Source of the DNA: Streptomyces malaysiensis subsp. samsunensis
GTDB lineage: Bacteria > Actinomycetota > Actinomycetes > Streptomycetales > Streptomycetaceae
Direction: 5' to 3'
Length of the DNA: 64,000 nt
NCBI RefSeq assembly: GCF_024519315.1
Contig: NZ_JANIIC010000012.1
Span: 121,922-185,921 of the forward strand
Part shown: in pieces, positions 44,949-53,335 of the stretch
Position numbering within the stretch: the first letter of the stretch is position 1
How the letters are laid out: each line of letters opens with the position of its first letter
The notes under the pieces: generated by a model
What the model saw: only the letters and a program-made list of their open reading frames with translations
Told to the model about the DNA's origin: nothing
Database searches by the model: none
Translations under genes and position numbers: made by a program

Positions 44949-45935
44949 ATGACCCGCAATGTGGCGTTCGCCGGTCCCTTCGCCCTTGGAACCTTCTCGC
45001 TCGCCGAAGCCGCGCCCTTCCCCGGACTGGTTGTCGGGGACCGCGCTCTCGACCTCAGCACGCTGAGGTCACCCGGCGGCGCACGCACCACGCGTGAGCT
45101 GCTGGAGAACTGGGACGAGGCGCTCACGGAGCTGCGGCGTCTCGCCGACGCGCCGCGGCGGGAGGACTGGCTGCCGCTGGAGGAGCTCCGTGTGCACCCG
45201 CCCGTGGAGCCCCACCAGATCCTCCAGGCCGGCGCCAACTACCGCAAGCACGTGATCGAGCTGACGCTGGCGCATCGGCTGGCGGACGACGACCGCCCCG
45301 AGGAGGTGGCCCGCGCCGAGGCCGCGGCCGGGGTCGACCGGCGCGCCGCCGAAGGCGAGCCGTACGTCTTCTCCGGGCTGCACTCCTCGCTGGCGGGCGC
45401 CTATGACGACCTGCGACTCCCCGATTGGTCGGAGCAGGTCGACTGGGAACTGGAACTGTGCGCGGTCATCACCAAGCCCGCCTACCGCGTCCGTCGCGAG
45501 GAGGCGCTCGCCCATGTGGGGGCCTATACGATCGCCAACGACGTCTCCGCGCGCGATGCCGTCTTCCGCGACGACCTCGGGCGGATCGGCGCCGACTGGC
45601 GACCCGGTAAGAACCTGCCCGGATTCACCCCGCTGGGCCCCTTTCTCGTCCCGGCGGAGCACATCGGGGCCCCGGAGGGCCTTCGCCTCACCCTGAAGCT
45701 CAACGGCGAGGTGAAACAGGACGACTGGGCCAAGGACATGATCTTCGATGTCGCCGCCCTCGTCTCCTACGCCTCGCAGACCACCCAGCTGCTTCCCGGG
45801 GACCTGTTGCTCACGGGCAGCCCCGCCGGCAACGGCATCCACCGGGGCCGGCTCCTGCGGGACGGCGACGTCATGGAGAGCACCATCACCGGACTCGGCA
45901 CACAGATCACCCGTTGCGCCGCCGAGCAGCACTGA
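44949..45935 (+). CDS. Fumarylacetoacetate hydrolase family enzyme
   Basis: ATG three bases after the reductase stop. 328 aa. N-terminal ~75-residue domain, then the FAH fold: Q-A-G-A-N-Y-R-K-H (start of the catalytic domain near residue 96), W-E-L-E-L-C-A-V-I (metal-binding E-x-E), Y-T-I-A-N-D-V-S-A-R-D, K-N-L-P-G-F-T-P-L-G-P and L-L-T-G-S-P-A-G-N-G. Family members hydrolyse C-C bonds of diketo acids or hydrate dienoates after aromatic ring cleavage. Fits a pathway with ring hydroxylation by the preceding genes and ring opening by the dioxygenase-like fragment that follows. Confidence 0.9.
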   Translation: MTRNVAFAGPFALGTFSLAEAAPFPGLVVGDRALDLSTLRSPGGARTTRELLENWDEALTELRRLADAPRREDWLPLEELRVHPPVEPHQILQAGANYRKHVIELTLAHRLADDDRPEEVARAEAAAGVDRRAAEGEPYVFSGLHSSLAGAYDDLRLPDWSEQVDWELELCAVITKPAYRVRREEALAHVGAYTIANDVSARDAVFRDDLGRIGADWRPGKNLPGFTPLGPFLVPAEHIGAPEGLRLTLKLNGEVKQDDWAKDMIFDVAALVSYASQTTQLLPGDLLLTGSPAGNGIHRGRLLRDGDVMESTITGLGTQITRCAAEQH

Positions 45936-45947
45936 AGGGACGACACG

Positions 45948-46154
45948 ATGACACAACGTCTGCTGACCCACCTGCGCCACGTCGACCTCGCTGTTCCCGA
46001 CTACGAGGCCCAACTCGACTTCTACCGCGGCCTATGGGGTCTGGTGCCGGTCGCCCAGGACCCGGGCATCTCCTTCCTGGCGGCGCACGCCAGAGGTCAT
46101 GGACATCCCCTCTCAGAGGCCGACGAGCGACCGGTGTCATGCCCCAGGCCCTAA
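45948..46154 (+). pseudogene. VOC-family (extradiol dioxygenase/glyoxalase) gene, truncated
   Basis: ATG after AAGGGACGACACG, 13 bases past the hydrolase stop. The first ~45 residues are a clear VOC domain start (T-H-L-R-H-V-D-L-A-V-P-D-Y, Q-L-D-F-Y-R-G-L-W-G-L, G-I-S-F-L-A-A), then the sequence turns to unrelated residues and stops at 68. A type I extradiol dioxygenase would be about 290-310 aa. The truncation removes the metal ligands, so the pathway as it stands lacks this step unless another copy exists. Confidence 0.78.
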
Positions 46155-46195
46155 CTAAGCCTCTTTAATTAAGCTAGCTTCGGTACGACGCCGAC
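46155..46195. other. AT-rich patch at a fragment junction
   Basis: The bases around 46155-46185 contain TTTAATTAAGCTAGCTT, which includes the palindromes TTAATTAA and AAGCTAGCTT and several stop triplets in a region otherwise very rich in G and C. It marks the border between the VOC and hydrolase fragments. Confidence 0.5.
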
Positions 46196-46198
46196 GCC

Positions 46199-46425
46199 GT
46201 GGGACGCGTACGGCGGCCCCCGCTCGCCCATGATGGGCGAGCATGGAGCTTCCAGCGGCCGTGGGAGGACTTCTTCACCGTCGTGCAGTGGGACCAGCGC
46301 GGTGCGGGCAAGACATTCGGCGCGAACAACCACCGGCTCGACGAGCCGCTCACGCTCGACCGTATGCAGGCCGACGCCGAGGAACTGATCATCCACCTCC
46401 TCGATCGCTACGCAGGCGTTTTCCG
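46199..46425 (+). pseudogene. Alpha/beta hydrolase (proline-iminopeptidase-like), internal fragment
   Basis: One frame reads [24 protein letters not shown] and [15 protein letters not shown], the typical early part of a proline iminopeptidase-type hydrolase around the oxyanion loop. Neither the start nor the nucleophile elbow is present. Homology ends near 46425, shortly before the kinase-like gene. Confidence 0.7.
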
Positions 46426-46503
46426 GACCAAGAGGACGATCTTGTGGTCGGCGAGCCTCTTCCGTGCTGCCTGCCGGCGCTGGACCGTGGCAGCCTTCTC
46501 CAT

Positions 46504-47592
46504 ATGTCAGAAGACGCGCGCTTGGCCACCTACAGCACTGTCTCCACGTCTCTCGCCCTTCGAAGTGATCGCCAGCTGAGCGAGCTTGTGGACGCTGCCG
46601 TACCGCTTGGCTCCGGTATCGGCGGGAGGTCTGCGCTGCTGGAGGTTGAGGGCAAGCCGGTCTTCGTGAAGCGGGTGCCGCTCACGGATATGGAGCGGCT
46701 GCCGGAGCATGCACGATCCACGGCCAACCTGTTCGGAATACCCACTTTCTGCCAGTACGGAGTCGGTGGGGGGCCTGGTTTCGGGGCATGGCGGGAGCTC
46801 GCCGTTCACATCATGACGACGAACTGGGTGCTCGGAGGGCAGCACCAAGGGTTCCCGATGATGTACCACTGGCGCGTGCTGCCGGACACGGCCGCGCTGC
46901 CCGAGGAACTCGCGGATGTGGAGCGGGTCGTGGCCTATTGGGGAGGCAGGCCGGAGGTACGTCGTCGTATCGAGGCCCTTCAGCGTTCCTCTGCGAGCCT
47001 CGCGCTGTTCGTGGAATACATCCCGCAGACTCTCCACGAGTGGCTCACCGAGCAGGTGCAGGCTCATGAAGAGTCTGCCGACCTGGCCTGTTCCCTGGTG
47101 GAGGGTGGGCTGGAGGCCGGCACGTCCTTCTTGAACGCTCGCGGGCTTCTGCACTTCGACGCCCATTTTCACAACATCCTGACCGACGGCCGACGCCTTT
47201 ACTTCGCCGACTACGGCCTCGCCCTCTCCGCCCAATTCGATCTCTCACCGTCCGAGACCAGCTTCTTCGAACTGCACCGGACCTACGATCTCTGCTACAC
47301 GCGCAGCTGGCTGGTGAACTGGTTGATCACGAATCTGTACGGCTACGAGCGGAAAGAACGCGAGGCACTCATTCGTGCATGCGCGGAGGGGGAGGACCCG
47401 CCGGACGGACCGCGAGAGGCCAGGGCGATCCTCTCCCGCCACGCACCGCTCGCCGCAGTGATGACGGACTTTTACGTCACGATCCAGGACGAGGACAGGG
47501 AGACCCCGTACCCGTTGATGGCGCTCCGCCGGGCCCTCCATGCGGACAGGTCTCGTCGCGGCCCGGAGCATGATTCCGAGTCCGGGATGTGA
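46504..47592 (+). CDS. Protein-kinase-fold (aminoglycoside-phosphotransferase-like) protein
   Basis: ATG at 46504; the ribosome site is poor, and the frame extends upstream without a better start. 362 aa. Kinase-like elements: a glycine-containing loop G-S-G-I-G-G-R-S and the strand P-V-F-V-K-R-V-P with a possible ATP-binding Lys near residue 55; catalytic loop [11 protein letters not shown] near 215 (H-x-D...N); and F-A-D-Y-G-L-A as the DFG equivalent near 233. Substrate may be a small molecule or protein. It stands alone, is followed by a strong terminator, and looks complete in contrast to the fragments before it. Confidence 0.75.
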   Translation: MSEDARLATYSTVSTSLALRSDRQLSELVDAAVPLGSGIGGRSALLEVEGKPVFVKRVPLTDMERLPEHARSTANLFGIPTFCQYGVGGGPGFGAWRELAVHIMTTNWVLGGQHQGFPMMYHWRVLPDTAALPEELADVERVVAYWGGRPEVRRRIEALQRSSASLALFVEYIPQTLHEWLTEQVQAHEESADLACSLVEGGLEAGTSFLNARGLLHFDAHFHNILTDGRRLYFADYGLALSAQFDLSPSETSFFELHRTYDLCYTRSWLVNWLITNLYGYERKEREALIRACAEGEDPPDGPREARAILSRHAPLAAVMTDFYVTIQDEDRETPYPLMALRRALHADRSRRGPEHDSESGM

Positions 47593-47937
47593 AAAGGAGC
47601 GCGCTGCCGCCGTGCGCTCGGGGATGTTCCCGTCCGCGCAGACCGGGGAACGCCCCGTCAGGGGCGCCGTCTCCCCCATACGGCGCCCCTGACGGCCCCA
47701 CGGGCACTGCGAGTCCCACACTGGCCGTAGTCTGACCGCCCGCCCGTGCACCCCAGACGGGCCTCGTGTCCATCGCCGGACGGGCCAGTGGATGACCCGT
47801 ACGTTCGACATCCGGGCCGGGGGTACGGGCTGGACGGGTGCTGAACGATGGGCGGCCAACCGACGAACCGCGCTCGATGGCACTCGCGATGTGGCGAAGC
47901 AGCGCAGGCTGCATGCCACGGGCGCGCGAGGAGCCAG
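47593..47937. other. Intergenic region with terminator and ureohydrolase promoter
   Basis: About 345 bases. The first third holds a strong hairpin (see 47655-47695); the remainder contains no supported gene and presumably the promoter of the ureohydrolase/symporter operon. Confidence 0.5.
47655..47695 (+). terminator. Hairpin terminator after the kinase-like gene
   Basis: Perfect 16-bp stem (47655-47670 with 47680-47695) and a 9-base loop CTCCCCCAT, 62 bases downstream of the stop codon. Without a T-run, as is common for streptomycete terminators. Confidence 0.88.
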
Positions 47938-48864
47938 ATGACCGCCCGCGCCCTGCCCCGGACCAGCCGCCGTTTCACGCTGCTCGGCGCCCCCTTCGAC
48001 GGCGCCGCCACCCTCGGCTGGCCCGGCAGCCGCTATGCCCCGGACCGTATCCGTGCCGGGATGCGGTGGATCCTCCAGCGCCGCGAGGGAGGGCAGATCT
48101 ACTGCCTCGACCACGCCGCGCTGCACCCCTTCCCCGATGACCTGCTCACCGACGGCGGCGATGTCCACACCGTCGCCCACGACCTGGAGGCCACCCTCGC
48201 CGGCGCCGCCGCCGGTGTGCGCGACACGCTCGCCGCCGGGCATACGCCCGTGCTGCTCGGTGGCGACGACAGCCTGCTCTACCCGGCGGCCCGCGGCCTC
48301 GCGGAGTCGACCGCGGGCACCGTCGCCGTGGTCCACCTCGACGCCCACCTCGATCTGCTCGACCGCAGCGAACAGCAAGGCGCCCACAGCCATTCGTCCG
48401 GCATGCGCAGGGCGAGCGAACTGCCGAACGTCGACCTCGCCGCCAGCGTGCAGCTCGCCTCCCGGCACTTCAACTTCCCCTCCTCGCTCTCCTTCCGCGA
48501 GCAGGCGGGCCTGCGCAACATCCCCGCCGCCGAGATCCACCGGCGCGGCACCGAGGCCATCGCAGAGGACGTGATCGCCCAGATCGCCGCCGCGGACCAG
48601 GTGCTGCTGGCCTTCGACATCGACTGCGTCGACCCCGCGCACGCCCCCGGCGCGGGTGCGCACGAGCCCGGCGGGCTGACCTCCTTCCAGGCGCTCGACC
48701 TGGTGCAGCGGCTGGCCCCGTACGTCGACGCCCTCGTCCTCACCGAGGTCAACCCGCTCACCGACCTGCACGACCGGACCGCCAACCTGGCCGCCTATCT
48801 CGTGGCACATTTCGTCGTCCACGGGGGGTCGCCCGACGCGGCTCCCGAAGGAGCGCTCTCATGA
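47938..48864 (+). CDS. Ureohydrolase (arginase/agmatinase family) with altered metal motif
   Basis: ATG at 47938 after GAGGAGCCAG. 308 aa. Motifs: L-L-G-G-D-D-S (usual G-G-D-H-S), H-L-D-A-H-L-D-L-L-D, H-S-H-S-S-G-M, and F-D-I-D-C-V-D-P-A-H-A-P-G with G-A-H-E-P-G-G-L-T. All metal-binding aspartates and the D-A-H histidine are present, but the first-motif histidine is an aspartate. Family members hydrolyse guanidino compounds (arginine, agmatine, guanidinobutyrate) to urea. Its stop overlaps the start of a sodium symporter, and a PucR regulator lies convergently behind, so uptake and hydrolysis of one guanidino-like compound is likely. Confidence 0.88.
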   Translation: MTARALPRTSRRFTLLGAPFDGAATLGWPGSRYAPDRIRAGMRWILQRREGGQIYCLDHAALHPFPDDLLTDGGDVHTVAHDLEATLAGAAAGVRDTLAAGHTPVLLGGDDSLLYPAARGLAESTAGTVAVVHLDAHLDLLDRSEQQGAHSHSSGMRRASELPNVDLAASVQLASRHFNFPSSLSFREQAGLRNIPAAEIHRRGTEAIAEDVIAQIAAADQVLLAFDIDCVDPAHAPGAGAHEPGGLTSFQALDLVQRLAPYVDALVLTEVNPLTDLHDRTANLAAYLVAHFVVHGGSPDAAPEGALS

Positions 48865-50321
48865 TCGACAAGCTCATCATCCTGCTGTACCTGCTCCTGA
48901 TGGTCGGGGCCGGTTACCTCGGCATGCGCCGGAGCCGGACCTCGGAGGACTTCACGGTGGCCGGCCGGCGACTCGGCCCGTTCATGTACACCTCGGCCAT
49001 GAGCACCGTGGTGCTGGGCGCGGCGTCCACCGTCGGCGGCGTCAGCCTCGGATACCAGTACGGGATCTCCGGCATGGTGCTCGTGCTGTCCCTCGCGATC
49101 GGCATCGCCGCCATCGGTGTGCTCTTCGCGGGCAGGCTCTTCCGCAGCGGTGTCTACACGGTGCCGGACGCCATGAGCCGCCGCTTCGGCCGCCCATCGG
49201 GGGTTCTGAGCTCCGTCATCGTCGTCTTCTACACGCTCATGGTCGGCGTGGGCCAGATCATCGGCATCGGCACGGTACTGACCGTCGTCTTCGACATACC
49301 GCCCACGACGGCGGCGTTCATCGGCTGGGCCACGATCATGCTGTACAGCGTCGCGGGCGGGATGTGGTCGATCACCCTCACCGACGTGGTGCAGTTCATG
49401 GTCAAGACGCTCGGCGTCTTCGCCGTGCTGCTGCCGCTCGTCGTCCACAAGGCAGGTGGCTTCTCGGCGATGCGCGCCGAGCTGCCGGGAAGATTCTTCT
49501 CGCCGACCGGCATCGGCATGAGCACGATCGGCGCGTACTTCCTGCTGTTCTTCTTCGGCTTCATGATCGACCAGGGCAACTGGCAGCGGCTGCTGACCGC
49601 CCGCTCCGAGAAGGTCGCCCGCTGGGGCGCCATCGTCTCCGGCCTCTACTGCGCCCTGTACGGCCTGGCCGGCGCCCTCATCGGCACGGCGGGCCGGGTG
49701 GTGCTGCCCCACCTCGCCAACCCCGATGACGCCTACGCCCGCATCTCCTCGCTCGTCCTGCCGGTCGGGCTGTTCGGGCTGGTGATGGCGGCCGCCCTGG
49801 CCGCGTCCATGTCCACCGCCAGCGGCCTGCTGATCGGGGCGTCCACGGTGCTCACCAACGATGTGCTGCGGCCGCTGGGCGGGCGGCGGCTGAGCAGCGT
49901 GCGCGCCAACCGGATCACCCTGTTCGCCGTCGGCCTTGTCGCGCTGGCGGTGTCGTACGCCGTGGACAGCGTGGTGGGGGCCGTGACCGTGGCGGCGGAT
50001 CTGCTGGCCGCGGCGCTGCTGGTGCCCGTCGTCGGGGCGATGTTCTGGCGACGTTCGACGGCGGTCGCGGCGATCGGCGGGGTGCTGGCCGGCTCCACGG
50101 TATGCGTCGCCTTCATGGCGATCTCGGGACTGTACGCGAACGAACCCGTCATGTACGGCATGGCGGCGGCCCTTGTCGTCTTCGTGACGCTGACCCTGGT
50201 CACCCGGCCCGACCCCGCTGTCGCGGGGCTGGCCTTCGAGGAACTGCCGGACTCCGCCGGAGTCCGCGACGCGGTCGGCGTCCCTGCCGCTCAGGCCGTG
50301 CCGTCCGCCCCGAGCGCGTGA
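48861..50321 (+). CDS. Sodium:solute symporter (SSS family)
   Basis: ATG overlapping the ureohydrolase stop (ATGA), with GAAGGAG upstream. 486 aa with about 13 hydrophobic helices. SSS-type features: T-S-E-D-F-T-V-A-G-R-R-L-G near residue 28, Y-T-V-P-D-A-M-S-R-R-F-G, W-S-I-T-L-T-D-V-V-Q-F and G-L-V-M-A-A-A-L-A-A-S-M-S-T-A-S-G with the serines used for sodium. It probably imports the substrate of the ureohydrolase. The 3' end overlaps the 3' end of the PucR gene by 31 bases on the opposite strand. Confidence 0.92.
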   Translation: MIDKLIILLYLLLMVGAGYLGMRRSRTSEDFTVAGRRLGPFMYTSAMSTVVLGAASTVGGVSLGYQYGISGMVLVLSLAIGIAAIGVLFAGRLFRSGVYTVPDAMSRRFGRPSGVLSSVIVVFYTLMVGVGQIIGIGTVLTVVFDIPPTTAAFIGWATIMLYSVAGGMWSITLTDVVQFMVKTLGVFAVLLPLVVHKAGGFSAMRAELPGRFFSPTGIGMSTIGAYFLLFFFGFMIDQGNWQRLLTARSEKVARWGAIVSGLYCALYGLAGALIGTAGRVVLPHLANPDDAYARISSLVLPVGLFGLVMAAALAASMSTASGLLIGASTVLTNDVLRPLGGRRLSSVRANRITLFAVGLVALAVSYAVDSVVGAVTVAADLLAAALLVPVVGAMFWRRSTAVAAIGGVLAGSTVCVAFMAISGLYANEPVMYGMAAALVVFVTLTLVTRPDPAVAGLAFEELPDSAGVRDAVGVPAAQAVPSAPSA

Positions 50322-51799
50322 GCTTGCAGGGCCAGGGCCAGTTCGAGGCGTACGTACGCGGAGTCCAGGTCACGGTCCAGCACCCGGCCCACCACGCCGA
50401 GGCGGTGGTGCAGGGTGTGCCGGTGGATGCCGAGTTCCGCGGCGGCCCGGGCCAGTGATCCGTTGTTGTCGAGGAAGGCGCGGACCGTGGCGATCAGCGG
50501 GACGCCACGGTCCTCCTCGGCACGGCGCAGCGGATCGATGACCCGGGCCACCAGGATGTCGGGAACCGACCGCTCAGCGGAGGCCAGCAACAGTTCGATC
50601 GCGCCCAGTTCGCGGATGGAGGTGACGGCGCGGCCCTCCCGCAGGCCGATCGCGAGCGCCTGCCGGGCCTGCCGCAGCCCCTGCACCAGGCTGCCGGTCG
50701 ACACCGCCTCGCTCACCCCCGCGGGTCCGGGGCAGACCCGGTCGAGCGGCCCCGCGGGATCCCGGAGCGCCGCGAGCACCTCGGCCGGCCGCGAGGTCAG
50801 CAGCACCGTTTCCCCGCGATCCGTCGACGTGGCCAGCACCGGGGGCGCGTAGTCGGTGAGGACGTCGTACGTGCCCGCGGCGAGCGGTGTCCGGAGCACC
50901 ATCACCGTGATGTCCTGCGGATCGAGCCCCCATGAGGTGAGCAGCCGCGTGGCCGTCACGGGGTCGGCGCCCTCCTCAAGCGTCTCGCGCACCGCCTCGG
51001 CGGCGGCCCGGTGGCCCTCGGCCCGAGTCCGGCGCCGCTGCTCCACGTCGTAGGTGACCAGCGAGGCCGCGGCCGCCACGACCGTGTAGTCCGGGCGGGC
51101 GAAGGGCTCCTCACGCCACACGAGGAGGCGCCCCCGTGCGGCCCCCGGTCCCAGCGTGTGGCCGACGAGATGGCCGTGGGAGTCCACGACGGAGAGCGAC
51201 TGGCCGGAGACCGCGGCGGCGGACGCGGCGCGGGCGGCATCCGCCACCGCGGTCTCCGGCGCCACCGCCAGCACCTCGCCCGCCGGGTCCACGACCGCCG
51301 CCCAGCCCCCGTACTCCCGCGCCAGCTCCCGCGTGGTGCCCCGCATCGCGCCCAGCTCCAGCGCCGCGGTGGTGAGCCGCGGATAGAGGTGCAGTGCGCG
51401 GTGCAGAGCGGAGCGTTCCTCACTTGCGATCCGGCTGGCCACGGCCTGGGCGAGCGCCACGAACGGGGTCGTGTACGGCACCACGAGCACCGGCAGACCG
51501 GTCTCCGCGCCGACCCGCACGACCTCCGGCGGCACGTCGTCATAGACGAGGTCGACGGCGATCCCGATGCCCGCCGCTCCCGTCGCGGCGAGTCGGCGGG
51601 CCGTGGCGGCCACGGACTCGGGCCCCGCGCGCCCTATGCCGGTGGTGAGCACCAGAGAACCGGCCTCCAGCCATGGCGTGGGATCGCACACCTCACTCGC
51701 GTGCACCCAACTGATCGGCCGGTCGAGCCCGCTCGCGCCGGCGGCCACGGTCAGCCCGAATTCACGGCGCGCGACGAGTTCCCGGACGCTGAGGGGCAT
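50291..51799 (-). CDS. PucR-family transcriptional regulator
   Basis: ATG at 51799 behind GAAGGAGCCGCGCCC; a TTG at 51820 is possible. 502 aa. N-terminal PucR domain (about 1-125: L-S-V-R-E-L-V, W-V-H-A-S-E-V-C-D-P-T-P-W-L, G-S-L-V-L-T-T-G-I), a GGDEF-like middle region, and the C-terminal helix-turn-helix at about 440-495 (S-L-A-R-A-A-A-E-L-G-I-H-R-H-T-L-H-H-R-L). PucR proteins usually activate purine, amino-acid or guanidino catabolism. It is convergent with the ureohydrolase-symporter pair and is their most likely regulator. Confidence 0.92.
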   Translation of the reverse strand: MPLSVRELVARREFGLTVAAGASGLDRPISWVHASEVCDPTPWLEAGSLVLTTGIGRAGPESVAATARRLAATGAAGIGIAVDLVYDDVPPEVVRVGAETGLPVLVVPYTTPFVALAQAVASRIASEERSALHRALHLYPRLTTAALELGAMRGTTRELAREYGGWAAVVDPAGEVLAVAPETAVADAARAASAAAVSGQSLSVVDSHGHLVGHTLGPGAARGRLLVWREEPFARPDYTVVAAAASLVTYDVEQRRRTRAEGHRAAAEAVRETLEEGADPVTATRLLTSWGLDPQDITVMVLRTPLAAGTYDVLTDYAPPVLATSTDRGETVLLTSRPAEVLAALRDPAGPLDRVCPGPAGVSEAVSTGSLVQGLRQARQALAIGLREGRAVTSIRELGAIELLLASAERSVPDILVARVIDPLRRAEEDRGVPLIATVRAFLDNNGSLARAAAELGIHRHTLHHRLGVVGRVLDRDLDSAYVRLELALALQAHALGADGTA

Positions 51800-51973
51800 G
51801 GGCGCGGCTCCTTCCGACAAGAACAGGCACCCATTACGCCATGTCCTGCCCGGCCGTCACACCTTGGCCCCTTCCACGGCAGGGTCCGCCCCGGCGGATA
51901 CCCCACCACGCGGCCGACCCGACGGGCCCGCCCATGAACCACCGCGGCCTGGCCCGGTCAGGGGCCGCAGGGC

Positions 51974-52522
51974 TCATCCTCGTTTGACGCGGGGGGACCA
52001 CACGCCCATCCACTGTTCGGCGCCCCACGCCTCGTACCGTCGCACCTCGGTGAACCCCAGCTTGGCCGCGAGGCGCATCGAGCGCTCATTGGCGGTCCGG
52101 GTGCAGAGCACCACCGGCTCGCCGGGAAGCGCGTCGGCGAACCAGCCGAGCGCCGCCGCGCACGCCTCGGCGGCGTACCCGCGTCCCCACGCCTGTGGCA
52201 GGAACAGGTAGCCGAGTTCGGCCTCCCCGGCATCCGGGCGGACATGGCTCCGACGCTCCGCGTCGCGCCGGTTGAGTTCGATGGTGCCGATCATCGCTCC
52301 GTCGAGTTCGACCACGAAAAGGCCGGGCCGCCTCTCGGGCGTCTCGGGCAGCACGCGCTCCACCTCATCGCGCGGTCGAGGGCCGCCTATGTAGGTGCCC
52401 ACCTCCGGCGAGGCGAACAGCTCGATGAACGCCGCACGGTCCCGGGCCTCGGACTCGCGGAGCACGAGCCGCTCGGTCTTGATCGGGGCAGGTGGCCAGG
52501 CGACGGACGCGGGTTCAGCCAT
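51974..52522 (-). CDS. GNAT acetyltransferase (RimJ/RimL type)
   Basis: ATG at 52522. 182 aa. Typical order: T-E-R-L-V-L-R-E-S-E, a variable acceptor part, V-E-L-D-G-A-M-I-G-T-I-E-L, then E-L-G-Y-L-F-L-P-Q-A-W-G-R-G-Y-A-A-E-A with the acetyl-CoA-binding R/Q-x-x-G-x-G/A-like loop, and N-E-R-S-M-R-L-A-A-K-L-G-F. Acetylates an N-terminus or a small amine; target unknown. Stands alone between two regulators. Confidence 0.88.
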   Translation of the reverse strand: MAEPASVAWPPAPIKTERLVLRESEARDRAAFIELFASPEVGTYIGGPRPRDEVERVLPETPERRPGLFVVELDGAMIGTIELNRRDAERRSHVRPDAGEAELGYLFLPQAWGRGYAAEACAAALGWFADALPGEPVVLCTRTANERSMRLAAKLGFTEVRRYEAWGAEQWMGVWSPRVKRG

Positions 52523-52665
52523 GGCGGGCAACCTATCGCACGCTCGCCAGGTACGGGGCCCGGCGATCCGCGGCCGCGCCGTGTGGGCGCGAGTGGCCGG
52601 AGGCGATGCCGTGGGCAGGCAGCGGGGTCCCAGGACCCCTGCTGCGTGGCCGCCAGGACGGTGTG

Positions 52666-53244
52666 TCAGACCACGACGAGCCGGTCCACCAGCAGCTCCA
52701 CCCTGCGCTCGGTGTCCTCCGGCGGGAGCCGTCGCGCCCGGGTCAGGGTGGCCAGTCCGTGCAGGGCCGCCCAGAACGTCTCGGTGAACAGTGCCGGGTG
52801 GACGCCGTCCCCGGCGACCTCGCCGAGGTTCTCCAGCAGGGCGGCGAAGGCGTCCTTCAGCGGCTCGGGGGTGTCCTCGCGTGCGAACGCCAGGCCGCCG
52901 TCGAGCTGGAACATGGCGTCGTAGACCGCCGGGTTGCGTTCGGCGAAGTCGAGGTAGGCGCGGGCCAGGGCGGTGACCCGGACGCGGGGGCCGTCCGCGG
53001 CGGAGGTCACGGCCCGCAGCGCCGCGGCCATCTCGGCGGCGCCTTCGAGGGCGACGGCGCCGATGATCTCGCGCTTGCCGCGGAAATGGCTGTAGAGGAC
53101 GGGCTGGCTGTACTCGATGCGCTCGGCGAGCTGGCGAGTGGTGACCGCGTCCCAGCCCTTCTGCTCGGCGAGTTCGCGGGCCGTTGCCACGATGAGCCGT
53201 TCGCGGCTCGCCCGTTCGCGCTCCTTGCGTTCCCGTACCGACAT
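52666..53244 (-). CDS. TetR-family regulator paired with a DUF1772 membrane protein
   Basis: ATG at 53244. 192 aa. Helix-turn-helix V-T-T-R-Q-L-A-E-R-I-E-Y-S-Q-P-V-L-Y-S-H (residues 33-52), followed by the W-H-G-like ligand domain of the C-13 type (A-L-H-G-L-A-T-L near 163). Divergent from a DUF1772 gene with two identical-layout palindromes in the 91-base gap, one next to each start. Confidence 0.92.
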   Translation of the reverse strand: MSVRERKERERASRERLIVATARELAEQKGWDAVTTRQLAERIEYSQPVLYSHFRGKREIIGAVALEGAAEMAAALRAVTSAADGPRVRVTALARAYLDFAERNPAVYDAMFQLDGGLAFAREDTPEPLKDAFAALLENLGEVAGDGVHPALFTETFWAALHGLATLTRARRLPPEDTERRVELLVDRLVVV

Positions 53245-53253
53245 GATTCGATC

Positions 53254-53266
53254 CTAGCACCGCTAG
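53254..53266. promoter_or_regulatory. TetR operator A
   Basis: CTAGC-ACC-GCTAG, ten bases upstream of the TetR start codon. Confidence 0.8.
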
Positions 53267-53304
53267 ACAATCAAGCGACAGCAGCATTAGCGTTGCCTCG
53301 GCAG

Positions 53305-53317
53305 CTAGCAACGCTAG
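53305..53317. promoter_or_regulatory. TetR operator B
   Basis: CTAGC-AAC-GCTAG, 18 bases upstream of the DUF1772 start codon, same arms as operator A. A partial copy (TTAGCGTTGC) lies between them at about 53287. Confidence 0.8.
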
Positions 53318-53335
53318 ATCCTTGGAGGGGTCATC

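Noticed and set aside
47245..48822. A 525-codon minus-strand frame opposite the kinase-like and ureohydrolase genes
   Set aside because: Composition typical of GC-rich antisense frames; it crosses the terminator hairpin and two real genes.
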